Shown here piece by piece: positions 32,805-41,684 of a DNA stretch of 64,000 bases. The DNA comes from JACMLD01 sp039916305 (GTDB lineage Bacteria; Bacteroidota; Bacteroidia; Chitinophagales; Chitinophagaceae). The notes beneath the pieces were generated by a model. The model did no database searches. It saw only the letters and a list, made by a program, of their open reading frames with translations, and was not told the origin of the DNA. The position numbers and the translations under genes are program-made. The DNA lies in NCBI GenBank assembly GCA_039916305.1, contig JBDSLR010000017.1, positions 62,001-126,000 on the forward strand. The letters run 5' to 3'. Positions within the stretch are counted from its first letter, which is position 1; each line of letters starts with the position of its first letter.

Positions 32805-35189
32805 ATGTATAAACAGGTAATATTCTTTTGGTGTTTACTACTGCTGAGCCTGGGCATGATGGCACAGGCTGCGCCGGATGGGCTGCAGGAGAAATTTATC
32901 CAATACCAGTTGAGTGCTTTGCAGGAGAAGATTTTTGTGCATGCCGATAAAACCTTTTACCTGGCGGGTGAAATGATTTGGTTTAAAATATACACGGTCG
33001 ATGAATCATTTAACAAGCCATCAAACATCAGCAAGGTTGCGTATGTGGAAATTATCAGTGATGATCTGAAAGCAGTGATGCAGGCAAAGATTGCCTTGCA
33101 GGATGGCAGTGGCGATGGATCTTTCATAATACCGTCTTCCCTTGCTTCAGGCAGCTATAAAATAAGATCATATACCAGCCGGATGAGAAATTTCAGTGCT
33201 GATTATTATTTTGAGCAGCCGCTCACTATTGTAAATGCGTTGAAGGAGCCACTCGTAAAAAATCCAGCAACTGCGGCAGCCTACCACATTGATTTTTTTC
33301 CGGAAGGCGGTAACCTTGTGCGCGGGCTTGCAGCTGTAGTAGCTTATAAAATTACAGACAGGTATGGCAAAGGGGTAGATGCAACTGGCTATATTATCAA
33401 TGGAAAAAAAGATACCATAAGCCAGCTTACAACAGTTCATGCCGGAATGGGCCGTTTTGAATGGTTGCCACAGAAAGAGATATCGTACCAGGCTGTATTC
33501 AGGATCAATGATACAAGCATCGCCCAAGATTTGCCGCCCGTGTATGAACAGGGATACTGCATGCGTCTTACAGATAGTATTCCCGATGATTTACTTGCGG
33601 TCAGCGTATCTGCCAGCGGCCAGCCGGATAATGCCACGGTATATCTATTTGTACATACAAGGCATCTTGTAAAGCAAGTGTTAACCGGTCAGCTGGTAAA
33701 TGGTAAAACCGTTTTCCGGGTCAGTAAAAACAAACTGGGCGATGGCATTTCACATATTACTGTTTTTAATGCTGGGCGTCAAGCGGTATGCGAAAGGCTT
33801 TATTGTAAACGTCCGGTAAATAAATTGGTCATACAGGCAAATACAGATAAACTTGTTTACAGCAGCAGGGGTAAGATAAACATTGCTGTACAAACAACCG
33901 ATAAAGCCAGCCGTCCGCTGGCAGCCGATATGTCCGTAGCCGTGTTTAGGATTGATTCTTTGCAGCCTTTGCAGTACCAGGATATACATAGCTGGTTGCT
34001 GCTGCAGTCGGAACTGGCTGGCAATATAGAATCTCCGGCATATTATTTTAATGACGGCAGTGCAGCAGCAACAGCAGCATTGGACAACCTTATGCTTACA
34101 CAGGGCTGGAGGCGGTTTAAATGGGAAGATGTATTAAATAATAAAATGCCGGTTTTTGAATTTATATCTGAACAGGAGGGACCGGTGATAGCTGGTATGC
34201 TGACTGATAAAAATACCGGGCTGCCGAAAAAAAATACCCTTGCAACTGCCAGCATTCCGGGCAATCATTTTGAATTGCGCAGCACCGTTAGCCGGCAGGA
34301 TGGCAGCATACTGTTCAATTTTAATAACTTTTATAGCAGCAATGATATTATTGTACAAACGGTTAATGCAGCAGACAGTGCAGTTAAGATTACGGTCAGC
34401 AATCCTTTTTCTGATAAATTTTCCGCTCGTCTTTTTCCAAGATTTGTGTTATCTGATAAATGGAAAGATGAAATTGTATACCGCAGCATCAACTTGCAGG
34501 CGGACAATGCCTACCTGGCAGACAAAAAAAGGCAGTCCTTTGCAACACCGGATGCAGACAGCAATGTTTTCTATGGAAAACCTGATAAGCAATACTACCT
34601 GGATGATTATACCCGATTTATAACCATGGATGAAGTAATGAAAGAATTTGTGCTGGATGTGCGGGTAAGAAAGCAGGCGGACGGATTTCAGTTCAGGGTG
34701 GTGAACAGTGCATTCAAAAGTTTTTTTGAACAGGATCCGCTTGTTTTAATTGATGGGGTACCGGTTTATAATGTTGATAAAATAATGACGTTTGATCCCT
34801 TAAAAATTAAGGCCATTGATGTGGTTACCCACCGGCATTACCTGGGCCCAATGATAAGCGATGGCATTGTAAGTTATAAAACGTATGAGGGCAATTTAGG
34901 TGGTTATGAACTGGACCCGCATGCGGTAGTTATAGAATACGAAGGATTGCAGCGCCAACGCGAGTTTTATTCACCGGTATATGATAATTCTGCGCAGACA
35001 GAAAGCCGGATACCTGATACAAGAAACCTGCTTTACTGGTCGCCTTCTTTGAAAACCGGGCCGGATGGCAAACAGCAATGCGCTTTTTATACTTCTGATC
35101 TAAAGGGACATTTTGCAGTTATTGTACAGGGGTTGACGGACAGTGGTTTATCCGGTAGCGGTGTATCAACTTTTACGGTGGGCAAATAG
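32805..35189 (+). CDS. MG2-type macroglobulin-like protein with plug-like C-terminal domain
   Basis: A 794-residue exported protein with signal peptide ending MMAQA near 22. Residues about 40-140 form an MG2-like beta-sandwich (KIFVHADKTFYLAGEMIWFK, then YKIRSYTSRMRN), as in alpha-2-macroglobulin-type and large Bacteroidota surface proteins. More beta domains follow. Near 645-700 lies FEQDPLVLIDGVPVYNVDKI with a following ITHR-type strand, which resembles a TonB plug segment although no barrel follows. It ends in a beta domain closing STFTVGK. It is the last gene of the operon, 42 nt after DUF4249, and presumably works at the surface with that receptor. Confidence 0.78.
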   Translation: MYKQVIFFWCLLLLSLGMMAQAAPDGLQEKFIQYQLSALQEKIFVHADKTFYLAGEMIWFKIYTVDESFNKPSNISKVAYVEIISDDLKAVMQAKIALQDGSGDGSFIIPSSLASGSYKIRSYTSRMRNFSADYYFEQPLTIVNALKEPLVKNPATAAAYHIDFFPEGGNLVRGLAAVVAYKITDRYGKGVDATGYIINGKKDTISQLTTVHAGMGRFEWLPQKEISYQAVFRINDTSIAQDLPPVYEQGYCMRLTDSIPDDLLAVSVSASGQPDNATVYLFVHTRHLVKQVLTGQLVNGKTVFRVSKNKLGDGISHITVFNAGRQAVCERLYCKRPVNKLVIQANTDKLVYSSRGKINIAVQTTDKASRPLAADMSVAVFRIDSLQPLQYQDIHSWLLLQSELAGNIESPAYYFNDGSAAATAALDNLMLTQGWRRFKWEDVLNNKMPVFEFISEQEGPVIAGMLTDKNTGLPKKNTLATASIPGNHFELRSTVSRQDGSILFNFNNFYSSNDIIVQTVNAADSAVKITVSNPFSDKFSARLFPRFVLSDKWKDEIVYRSINLQADNAYLADKKRQSFATPDADSNVFYGKPDKQYYLDDYTRFITMDEVMKEFVLDVRVRKQADGFQFRVVNSAFKSFFEQDPLVLIDGVPVYNVDKIMTFDPLKIKAIDVVTHRHYLGPMISDGIVSYKTYEGNLGGYELDPHAVVIEYEGLQRQREFYSPVYDNSAQTESRIPDTRNLLYWSPSLKTGPDGKQQCAFYTSDLKGHFAVIVQGLTDSGLSGSGVSTFTVGK

Positions 35190-35224
35190 GCATGGGTATA
35201 AAAAAAACTGCTTTATTTGTCCGG

Positions 35225-35848
35225 TCAACGCTTCGCAAAGCGGATTGTTTTTATATCGGAAGAGTTGTCTGTAATGCTAAGAATATAATTGCCGCCGGCA
35301 AATGTTTCTGCATGTACAGGTATCTGTGTAACACCGGGGTTGAGTTTTACAGAAAATCTGCTAACCATCACTCCCTGAAAATTGAAAATCCTTATTGCTG
35401 CATTGCATTCAGTTGCAGAGGATATACTTAAAACACCTGTAGCAGAAAAGACCGATGGTATAATGCTGTTTATTTCAAACCCTGTCATTTTTGCGCTTAT
35501 AGTAACAGTTTTAGATTGGTAGACCCTGCCATCCCGGTCACCAACTTTAATCCGGTAAAAAACCTTTCCGGTTACATTTGCATCTGTAAAATCAAAAGGC
35601 TGGCCACACCTGGCCTGATCTGCTTCAAAACTGCGGATGCTGATATAATTTATAGCATTGTAAGAACGCTCTATTTCAAATCTTGCATACTGAAGAAAGC
35701 ATACTACTTTCCATTCCAGCCGGGCATCATTACCTGATTTTCTTGCATCAAACGCACTTAGTCTTACGGGCATAGAATCAGCCGGTAAAATTTGAGTATG
35801 ACCGGTAAAACAGATGCAGGTAAAAATGACCCAGATAGGTACACGCAT
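35225..35848 (-). CDS. Secreted protein with T9SS-type C-terminal sorting domain
   Basis: A 207-residue protein with signal peptide (MRVPIWVIFTCICFTGHTQ). A first fibronectin-like domain (LSAFDARKSGNDARLEWKVV, YARFEIERSYNAINY) is followed by a C-terminal domain of about 80 residues (SATECNAAIRIFNFQGVMV, GGNYILSITDN) ending KTIRFAKR. This is the pattern of type A T9SS cargo domains, which direct export through the type IX secretion system and attachment to the surface. It is a small cargo with no catalytic domain visible. It converges on the MG2 gene with a 35-nt gap. Confidence 0.75.
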   Translation of the reverse strand: MRVPIWVIFTCICFTGHTQILPADSMPVRLSAFDARKSGNDARLEWKVVCFLQYARFEIERSYNAINYISIRSFEADQARCGQPFDFTDANVTGKVFYRIKVGDRDGRVYQSKTVTISAKMTGFEINSIIPSVFSATGVLSISSATECNAAIRIFNFQGVMVSRFSVKLNPGVTQIPVHAETFAGGNYILSITDNSSDIKTIRFAKR

Positions 35849-36006
35849 AATTGATTTTTAAGCAGTTTTCCCGGCACTCCTGCTATGTACTAAAAAAGCA
35901 ACTTTCCGGATGTCTTTCTTTTAAGTGTTAATATAAACAAATTACCAGATTTATTAAAAGGGATAAAATACCCCAATAGAAAAGTGTTGTATACCGGGTA
36001 AGCCAA

Positions 36007-38193
36007 TTACTTAAGCGCAAATGCAATATACCACCCGCCTGGCTTTTTACCCCTGGCGCCGCCTGCTGCTATTACAACATATTGCTTGCCATTTACCTCA
36101 TAAGCAGCCGGTGTGGCAAAGCCGCCAGCCGGTAGCTGGTATTCCCAAACCTGTTTGCCGGTCTTTTTATCAAATGCGCGGATGCGTTCGTCGCGGGTGC
36201 CTGCAATAAAGATAAGGCCGCCGGCCGTTACAAGTGGCCCGCCATAATTTTCGGTTCCTGTTACAGGAATGCCTTTTGCGGTAAGCTCGGGGAACTCGCC
36301 TAACGGTACACGCCACACGTAATCACCGGTGTTAAGATCAATAGCATTAAGTGTTCCCCAGGGCGGTTTTACAGCGTTGTAGCCTTCTTTATCAACAAAT
36401 TTTCTCCAAACCTTATTGGTGTACAATGGTAGAAAGGGGAAATCTGTTTTAGCAGCAATGGTATCAGCAGTACTGTGTTCGTCTGTGACTTTAGGCAGCG
36501 CTTTCGGTTCTTTATTCAAGAGAAATTGTGCAATTGATTTTTTTTCGGGGTCGGGTAGCTGCTGAAAAGCAGGCATTCTGCCGCTGCCGGATTTGATAAT
36601 GTTTATGATATCGTTTTCTGTTCGTTTGCCGGCAATATTGACCAGGGCCGGAAAAATTTCACCACTGCCTTTTCTATCCGTGCCATGACAGCTTGCGCAG
36701 TTTCGTATGTATAACCCATTACCGGCAGACAGGAAGCTTATTTCTTTATTGCGTGTTTCCATGTCTATCATCTGTAGCTCCCACGCATCTTCATTGGCAT
36801 TCTGGTATAGAATACCATCCGGGTCAATTGCGTTGCCACCCCATTCCGCGCCGCCGCTGTAGCCAAACAGCAATGTGCCACTGGTATTGGGTGGCATAAA
36901 CTTATTGGCTGGTTGTGGAAACTGCGCTAAGCGTTCCTTTGCGTAAGCATGGGCCTCAGGTGATATATTGGTGATATCGTCTTCTGTAACTATAGTCTGT
37001 TTTGCAAAGGGCAGGGGTTTTGCCGGGAATTTTTGCGTGGCAAATGGCTGCTCGCCCGGTAGTCCATTTAAAGGCACCGCACGTTCCTCTACCGGGAACA
37101 ATGACGCGCCATTGTCGCGGTCCAGCACATATACCAACCCATCTTTGGTGGCCTGCACTAACACATCTACCAGCTTACCATTATGCTTAACCGAAGTAAG
37201 GTTGGGTGGGCAGGGAAGGTCACGGTCCCACAAATCATGGTGTATGGTTTGAAAATACCATTTCATTTTGCCTGTTTCCGCATCCAGTGCCACAATACAA
37301 TTGGCAAAAAGGTTGGCGCCGTCGCGCTCGCCCCCGTAAAAATCTGAAGAAGGTGATCCCGTGCCAAAATATACGGTGCCTCTTTTTTCATCTGCCACCA
37401 GGCCGCTCCAGTTATTGGCAGCACCTATTTTCTTATAGGCATCTTTCGGCCAGGTATCATAACCCAACTCGCCCGGTTGTGGAATCGTATGAAACACCCA
37501 TTTTAATTTTCCGGTAACAACATCAAAACCACGTACATGACCCGGCGCTGCATCGCCGCTTTCAGAAACACTGGAACCAATGACAAGTGTATTTTTATAA
37601 ATAACACCCGGTGTGGTAGCGGTTACAGAAAGATTGCTCACATCATGACCAATGTTTGCATCCAGCCCTTCATGTAAATCTACTTTTCCGGCAGCGCCGA
37701 AATTATTGATGGCTTTGCCCGTTGCTGCATCCAGGGCATATAAACTGGCGCCTGCAGAATACAGTATGCGTTTATCATTGTCCTGCTGCCAGTACATTAC
37801 ACCACGGTTGGTATTAAATTTTTGCTGGTCTTTAACAGGTTTAAATTTCCAGATCTGTTCACCCGTAGCTGCATTGAGCGCAAAAACATCCAGCGAAGAG
37901 GTGGTGCCGTATAAAATGCCATCTATTATGATGGGCTGGCATTGTGTTTCTCTTGGCCGCTGTGCTGTATGGTTGGACGTATCTGTTTTTTCTCTTGCAT
38001 CGTACGTCCATGCTACCTGCAGGTTTTGTACATTGGCAGCAGTAATTTGCGCCAGGGGAGAATAGCGGTTACCCGCTTTATTACCACCGTAGATGGGCCA
38101 GTCTTTACCGGTTTCTCCGGTAAATTCAGTACTGTTTTTGCAACTGGAAGAAAGTACAGCAGTAATGATAAGAAAAGCAAACGGATGCTTCAT
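36007..38193 (-). CDS. PQQ-dependent dehydrogenase with inserted cytochrome c domain
   Basis: A 728-residue quinoprotein lipoprotein (lipobox SSSC, Cys18) predicted to oxidise an alcohol or sugar in the periplasm and pass electrons to its own haem and then the respiratory chain. The PQQ beta-propeller has repeated TGKLKW-type tryptophan-docking motifs, with GDWPIYGGNKAGNRYSPL-like opening and GLYIRNCASCHGTDRKG (haem CxxCH near 496-500) inserted between propeller blades. The domain ends SGRMPAFQQL with a Met ligand. It resembles membrane glucose/quinate-type dehydrogenases without their N-terminal membrane helices. It is the last gene of locus A, 90 nt after the MFS transporter. PQQ synthesis genes are not in the window. 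Confidence 0.9.
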   Translation of the reverse strand: MKHPFAFLIITAVLSSSCKNSTEFTGETGKDWPIYGGNKAGNRYSPLAQITAANVQNLQVAWTYDAREKTDTSNHTAQRPRETQCQPIIIDGILYGTTSSLDVFALNAATGEQIWKFKPVKDQQKFNTNRGVMYWQQDNDKRILYSAGASLYALDAATGKAINNFGAAGKVDLHEGLDANIGHDVSNLSVTATTPGVIYKNTLVIGSSVSESGDAAPGHVRGFDVVTGKLKWVFHTIPQPGELGYDTWPKDAYKKIGAANNWSGLVADEKRGTVYFGTGSPSSDFYGGERDGANLFANCIVALDAETGKMKWYFQTIHHDLWDRDLPCPPNLTSVKHNGKLVDVLVQATKDGLVYVLDRDNGASLFPVEERAVPLNGLPGEQPFATQKFPAKPLPFAKQTIVTEDDITNISPEAHAYAKERLAQFPQPANKFMPPNTSGTLLFGYSGGAEWGGNAIDPDGILYQNANEDAWELQMIDMETRNKEISFLSAGNGLYIRNCASCHGTDRKGSGEIFPALVNIAGKRTENDIINIIKSGSGRMPAFQQLPDPEKKSIAQFLLNKEPKALPKVTDEHSTADTIAAKTDFPFLPLYTNKVWRKFVDKEGYNAVKPPWGTLNAIDLNTGDYVWRVPLGEFPELTAKGIPVTGTENYGGPLVTAGGLIFIAGTRDERIRAFDKKTGKQVWEYQLPAGGFATPAAYEVNGKQYVVIAAGGARGKKPGGWYIAFALK

Positions 38194-38283
38194 GCTATTA
38201 AAATATTATATAGTTGAGTGATGATTCCCCCAACTTTTTTAGTTGTACAAAACATGTTTTTCCAGTATAGCTGAAACGGCGCA

Positions 38284-39591
38284 TCAGGATGTGGCAGGGC
38301 GTGGAACTCCGATGCTGCCTGTTTCTTTTTCCAGCGTGGGGGATACTTTACCGGTTCCCTTTATTGCTACCATGGTAATAATAGCAGAAAGAAAAAGTGA
38401 GCCGGCCATAAAAATATAAGAAGCGCTGAAGCTGCCCGTAGTACCATTTAAATAACCAACCAGGTAAGAGCCGGCAAAAGAACCGAGCGCACCAAAACTG
38501 TTGATCAATGCAATGGCTCCACCCGACACATTCTTTGGCAAAATTTCTGTGATGATGGCAAAGAACGGCCCGTATGGCGCATACATTGCACCACCAGCAA
38601 TAATGAGCAGTACAAATGAAAGCCAGAAATTACTGGTACCTACCATATAAGAACCGTAAAAAGCAACAGCACCAATTAAAAGAAATGGCCACACAAATAT
38701 TTTCCTGTTGAGTGTTTTATCAGAAAAATAAGAAGCGCTCAGCATACCAATGATGGCTAAAATGAAAGGTACGGATGCCAGCCACCCGGTTTTTACAATA
38801 TTGCTGTCAGGCGCTGCATTAATAATAGAAGGAAGCCACATTACAAAACCATATACGCCAATGCTCCACAATGCATATTGGAGGCAGAGTAAAATAACCG
38901 TTTTTGATTTGAAGGCTGCCGCATAATTTTTTACTGGTTTAATACCCTGCTGTTCCAGGTGCAACGCATCTTCCAAATCCTGCTTTTCTGCACCAGTTAA
39001 CCATTTGGCATTTTTGGGAGAATCTTCAACCATTCTCCACCAGAAGAAAGCCCAGATGATGGCGGGCAATCCTTCGTAAATAAACATCCAGCGCCATCCA
39101 ACAGATTTTATTAAATAGCCAGACAGAATGGACATCCATAATAGCGTTGCCGGATTACCTAAGATTAAAAAAGTATTGGCACGGGAGCGTTCAGACTTGG
39201 TAAACCACCGGCTTAAAAATATCAGCATGGCAGGCATTACTGCGCTTTCTACAACACCCAGCATAAAACGGATAACAATCAGCAAACTGATATTGCTGAT
39301 AAGGCCGGTAGCCATGGCCAGTCCGCCCCATAATATCAGCGACCAGAAAATTAATTTTTTAGCACTTTTATTGGCTGCATACAGTGCGCCCGGTATCTGG
39401 AAAAAGAAATAGCCCAGGAAAAATAATGAGCCCAATAAAGAAGAAACGGAAGCGGTAATGTTTAGATCCTTTGCCATTCCGCCTGCAGCGGCAAATCCAA
39501 AATTAGCACGGTCTAGATAGGCCAGGCTATACGTGATAAAAGCAACCGGTATCAGCCGGTACCAGCGTTGCCTGGCAATTGTTTCTGCCAT
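38284..39591 (-). CDS. MFS transporter, anion:cation symporter (ACS) family
   Basis: A 435-residue transporter with 12 membrane segments. The opening RWYRLIPVAFITYSLAYLDRANFGFA is the ACS/phthalate-permease family signature (LDR-N). Family members carry hexuronates, glucarate, galactonate and tartrate by proton symport. Given two mannonate-dehydratase-like and two RraA-like proteins upstream, uptake of a sugar acid or its dehydration product is likely. The gene lies between RraA-2 and the PQQ enzyme, all minus strand with 90-nt gaps. Confidence 0.92.
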   Translation of the reverse strand: MAETIARQRWYRLIPVAFITYSLAYLDRANFGFAAAGGMAKDLNITASVSSLLGSLFFLGYFFFQIPGALYAANKSAKKLIFWSLILWGGLAMATGLISNISLLIVIRFMLGVVESAVMPAMLIFLSRWFTKSERSRANTFLILGNPATLLWMSILSGYLIKSVGWRWMFIYEGLPAIIWAFFWWRMVEDSPKNAKWLTGAEKQDLEDALHLEQQGIKPVKNYAAAFKSKTVILLCLQYALWSIGVYGFVMWLPSIINAAPDSNIVKTGWLASVPFILAIIGMLSASYFSDKTLNRKIFVWPFLLIGAVAFYGSYMVGTSNFWLSFVLLIIAGGAMYAPYGPFFAIITEILPKNVSGGAIALINSFGALGSFAGSYLVGYLNGTTGSFSASYIFMAGSLFLSAIITMVAIKGTGKVSPTLEKETGSIGVPRPATS

Positions 39592-39681
39592 AGATGTAAT
39601 TTAAATTTTATTCCAGTTAATAATTTATTGAGTAAATGATGGGCACATTTATACATTTTGATATTGCCTCAATTTTCCCTT

Positions 39682-40617
39682 TTACCAGGTTCTTTTGCTC
39701 ATCACTTTATCCAGTTCAGGCCGGGTCATTTTTCCCAGTTCAGGATGCTGCTGCAGCCATTTAAGAAATTCATTTTTTATTTCATCTGTCCACTGGCTGT
39801 CTATCTGCCCGGTGGAATATTTACCAGTTTTAACCATCTCAAATCCAAACTTGTCTTTGCGGATAACAAACTCAGCCGTAGTTACTACCTGTTCTGCCAG
39901 GTGCGCCGGTATAAAAAGAATGCCTTCGCGCACAGCCAGCACCAGGTCCCCGGGCAGTACCATTACATTGCCAATGCGCACGGGCGTATTCAATCCCATC
40001 AATACTACTTCTTCTAAAAATGACGGATGAAAGTCACGCACAAAAGCATTGAAGCCCTTCATCTCCTGTATTTCGCCCAGGTCGCGGGCGGCTCCGTTAA
40101 AGACAACACCGTTGCCCGACTTACTAAAAATTGCGGTGGCCAGTGTGGACCCCATTAATGTGCCGCCGGATATTTTACCAAAATTGTCTGCCACATAAAC
40201 ATCTCCTTTAACCAGTGTTTCTATAGGCCATGCATTGGTATTACCTTTTCTGCCATCCCTGCTGGTGCCGCGGGCCTTTATATTCTTTTCTACATCGGGC
40301 CGGCTGGGCATAAACATGGCGGTAACAGCCCGGCCTATCACAGGTTCATTGTTTACCGTTTTCCAGTTGCCTTCAAACTGGTTGAGGTAGCCTTCGTTTT
40401 TCAATACGGTCCACGCATCATCTATATTGATGAATTTAGCACGTTCTAATAAATCATCCGGCACTTTTGGACGACCATCTGCAAATCTTTCTCCTTTCCA
40501 TTCCGAGGTAAGAAAAATAATTTCTTCTTTTGAAATGGTTTGGGCCGACAGTGAAAGCGCATTAAAACAAATCAATGCCAGTAAGAGCAAGAATACCGTA
40601 ATACAGATTTTTATCAT
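39682..40617 (-). CDS. Exported RraA-like protein 2
   Basis: A 311-residue member of the RraA/4-hydroxy-4-methyl-2-oxoglutarate aldolase fold with a Sec signal (MIKICITVFLLLLALICFNALSLSAQ), which ordinary RraA proteins lack. The family block GSTLATAIFSKSGNGVVFNG is followed by ARD, giving the conserved Arg-Asp of the metal/substrate site. The usual DG before RD is NG here, and the normal PGD-x4-D-x2-G reads PGDLVLAVREG, losing the Asp. N- and C-terminal extensions of about 60 residues each lie outside the usual about 160-230 residue fold. It is closely related to the next gene upstream. Either a divergent aldolase/decarboxylase or a non-catalytic relative; the export is notable. Confidence 0.88.
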   Translation of the reverse strand: MIKICITVFLLLLALICFNALSLSAQTISKEEIIFLTSEWKGERFADGRPKVPDDLLERAKFINIDDAWTVLKNEGYLNQFEGNWKTVNNEPVIGRAVTAMFMPSRPDVEKNIKARGTSRDGRKGNTNAWPIETLVKGDVYVADNFGKISGGTLMGSTLATAIFSKSGNGVVFNGAARDLGEIQEMKGFNAFVRDFHPSFLEEVVLMGLNTPVRIGNVMVLPGDLVLAVREGILFIPAHLAEQVVTTAEFVIRKDKFGFEMVKTGKYSTGQIDSQWTDEIKNEFLKWLQQHPELGKMTRPELDKVMSKRTW

Positions 40618-40668
40618 CCTGTTCTATTTTTACTTTTGATGTTGAGTTATACATTTTGGCTAAGGACG

Positions 40669-40692
40669 CACGCCTCACTACTCACGCCTCAC
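40669..40692. repeat. Two direct CACGCCTCAC units, period 14
   Basis: CACGCCTCAC occurs at 40669-40678 and 40683-40692, separated by TACT. It fills the gap between the two RraA-like genes. This is one of several word-like repeat families in the window. Confidence 0.6.
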
Positions 40693-40695
40693 AGT

Positions 40696-41628
40696 CTAAT
40701 GCCCTTCCTTGCTTAAATATTCTTCAATTTCTTTTGAGGTAACCGCCAGTTTCTTTGGATACTTTGCTACCCATGCCCTGAACTCATTCTTGATGGTATC
40801 TGACCAATCTCCATGTACCTGGCCCGATGGATACTTGCCCAGCTGCAGCATATACCTTTCAAATTCATCGCGCAAACCTACGAGTTGTGAAGAAGTGACC
40901 AGTTCAGGAACCAGGTAAGCCGGAATAAACACTACACCATATTCATTGGCAAATACCACATCGCCCGGAAATACAGTTACCTGTCCAATGCGGATAGGTG
41001 CATTAATAGAAGTGGGCGTCATGTCTTTGATGTAAGAAGGGTCATGTCCTTTTACCCAGGCATTAAAACCTTTGGTATCTTTTAGTTCCTGCATATCCCT
41101 GATAGATCCATTGAATATAACGCCTTTACCAGTTTTGCCATAGATGGCATTACCCAGGCTGGAGCCAATCAACGTACCGTCTTTCTCTTTGCCAAAACCA
41201 TCTGCCACATAAATATCGCCCTTGGTTAAAATATCAATAGGCCAGATATTAATGCCGCCTTTTTGCGAGCGGCCTTCTGCCTTCCCCAATGTTCTTACTA
41301 ACGTGTCAAGGTCTGGTCTGGATGGCATAAACTGTGCAGTTACCACACGGCCCACCATTGTCTCGCCCGGTTTAAGAATGATCCAGTTTTTTTCTACCTG
41401 GTTGCGAAATCCTTTTCTGCCAAGAAAGCCCCAGATTTGTTCAAGCGTGGCATCTTGTAAATGTTCAAGCATAATGTCGGCCACTTTGGGGCGTCCATCC
41501 GTAAAGCGTTCTCCTTTCCATTCTGCGGTTAATGCTTTAATGTATTCCGGCGAAGCGCCGATAGATTGCGCTTGTGTAAAAACTGCGCATACAATAAATG
41601 CTATCAGGAAGACTGATTTTTTCATCAT
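40696..41628 (-). CDS. Exported RraA-like protein 1
   Basis: A 310-residue paralogue of the neighbouring RraA-like protein. The signal peptide is MMKKSVFLIAFIVCAVFTQAQ. The core block GSSLGNAIYGKTGKGVIFNG then SIRD retains the Arg-Asp. The later motif is FPGDVVFANEYGVVFIP, with Asn where RraA aldolases often have Asp. Both proteins share SEWKGERFADGRPKV-type openings and W(T/S)D-IKNEF endings, outside the RraA core, which suggests a distinct exported subfamily. An upstream frame to 41685 has no good start; ATG 41628 gives a clean signal peptide. It lies 56 nt after the mannonate-dehydratase-like gene. Confidence 0.88.
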   Translation of the reverse strand: MMKKSVFLIAFIVCAVFTQAQSIGASPEYIKALTAEWKGERFTDGRPKVADIMLEHLQDATLEQIWGFLGRKGFRNQVEKNWIILKPGETMVGRVVTAQFMPSRPDLDTLVRTLGKAEGRSQKGGINIWPIDILTKGDIYVADGFGKEKDGTLIGSSLGNAIYGKTGKGVIFNGSIRDMQELKDTKGFNAWVKGHDPSYIKDMTPTSINAPIRIGQVTVFPGDVVFANEYGVVFIPAYLVPELVTSSQLVGLRDEFERYMLQLGKYPSGQVHGDWSDTIKNEFRAWVAKYPKKLAVTSKEIEEYLSKEGH

Positions 41629-41684
41629 GGCAAGTGGTATAAATTTAGAATGAATATAAATTGATTTTTTAATTCCACCCGGCA

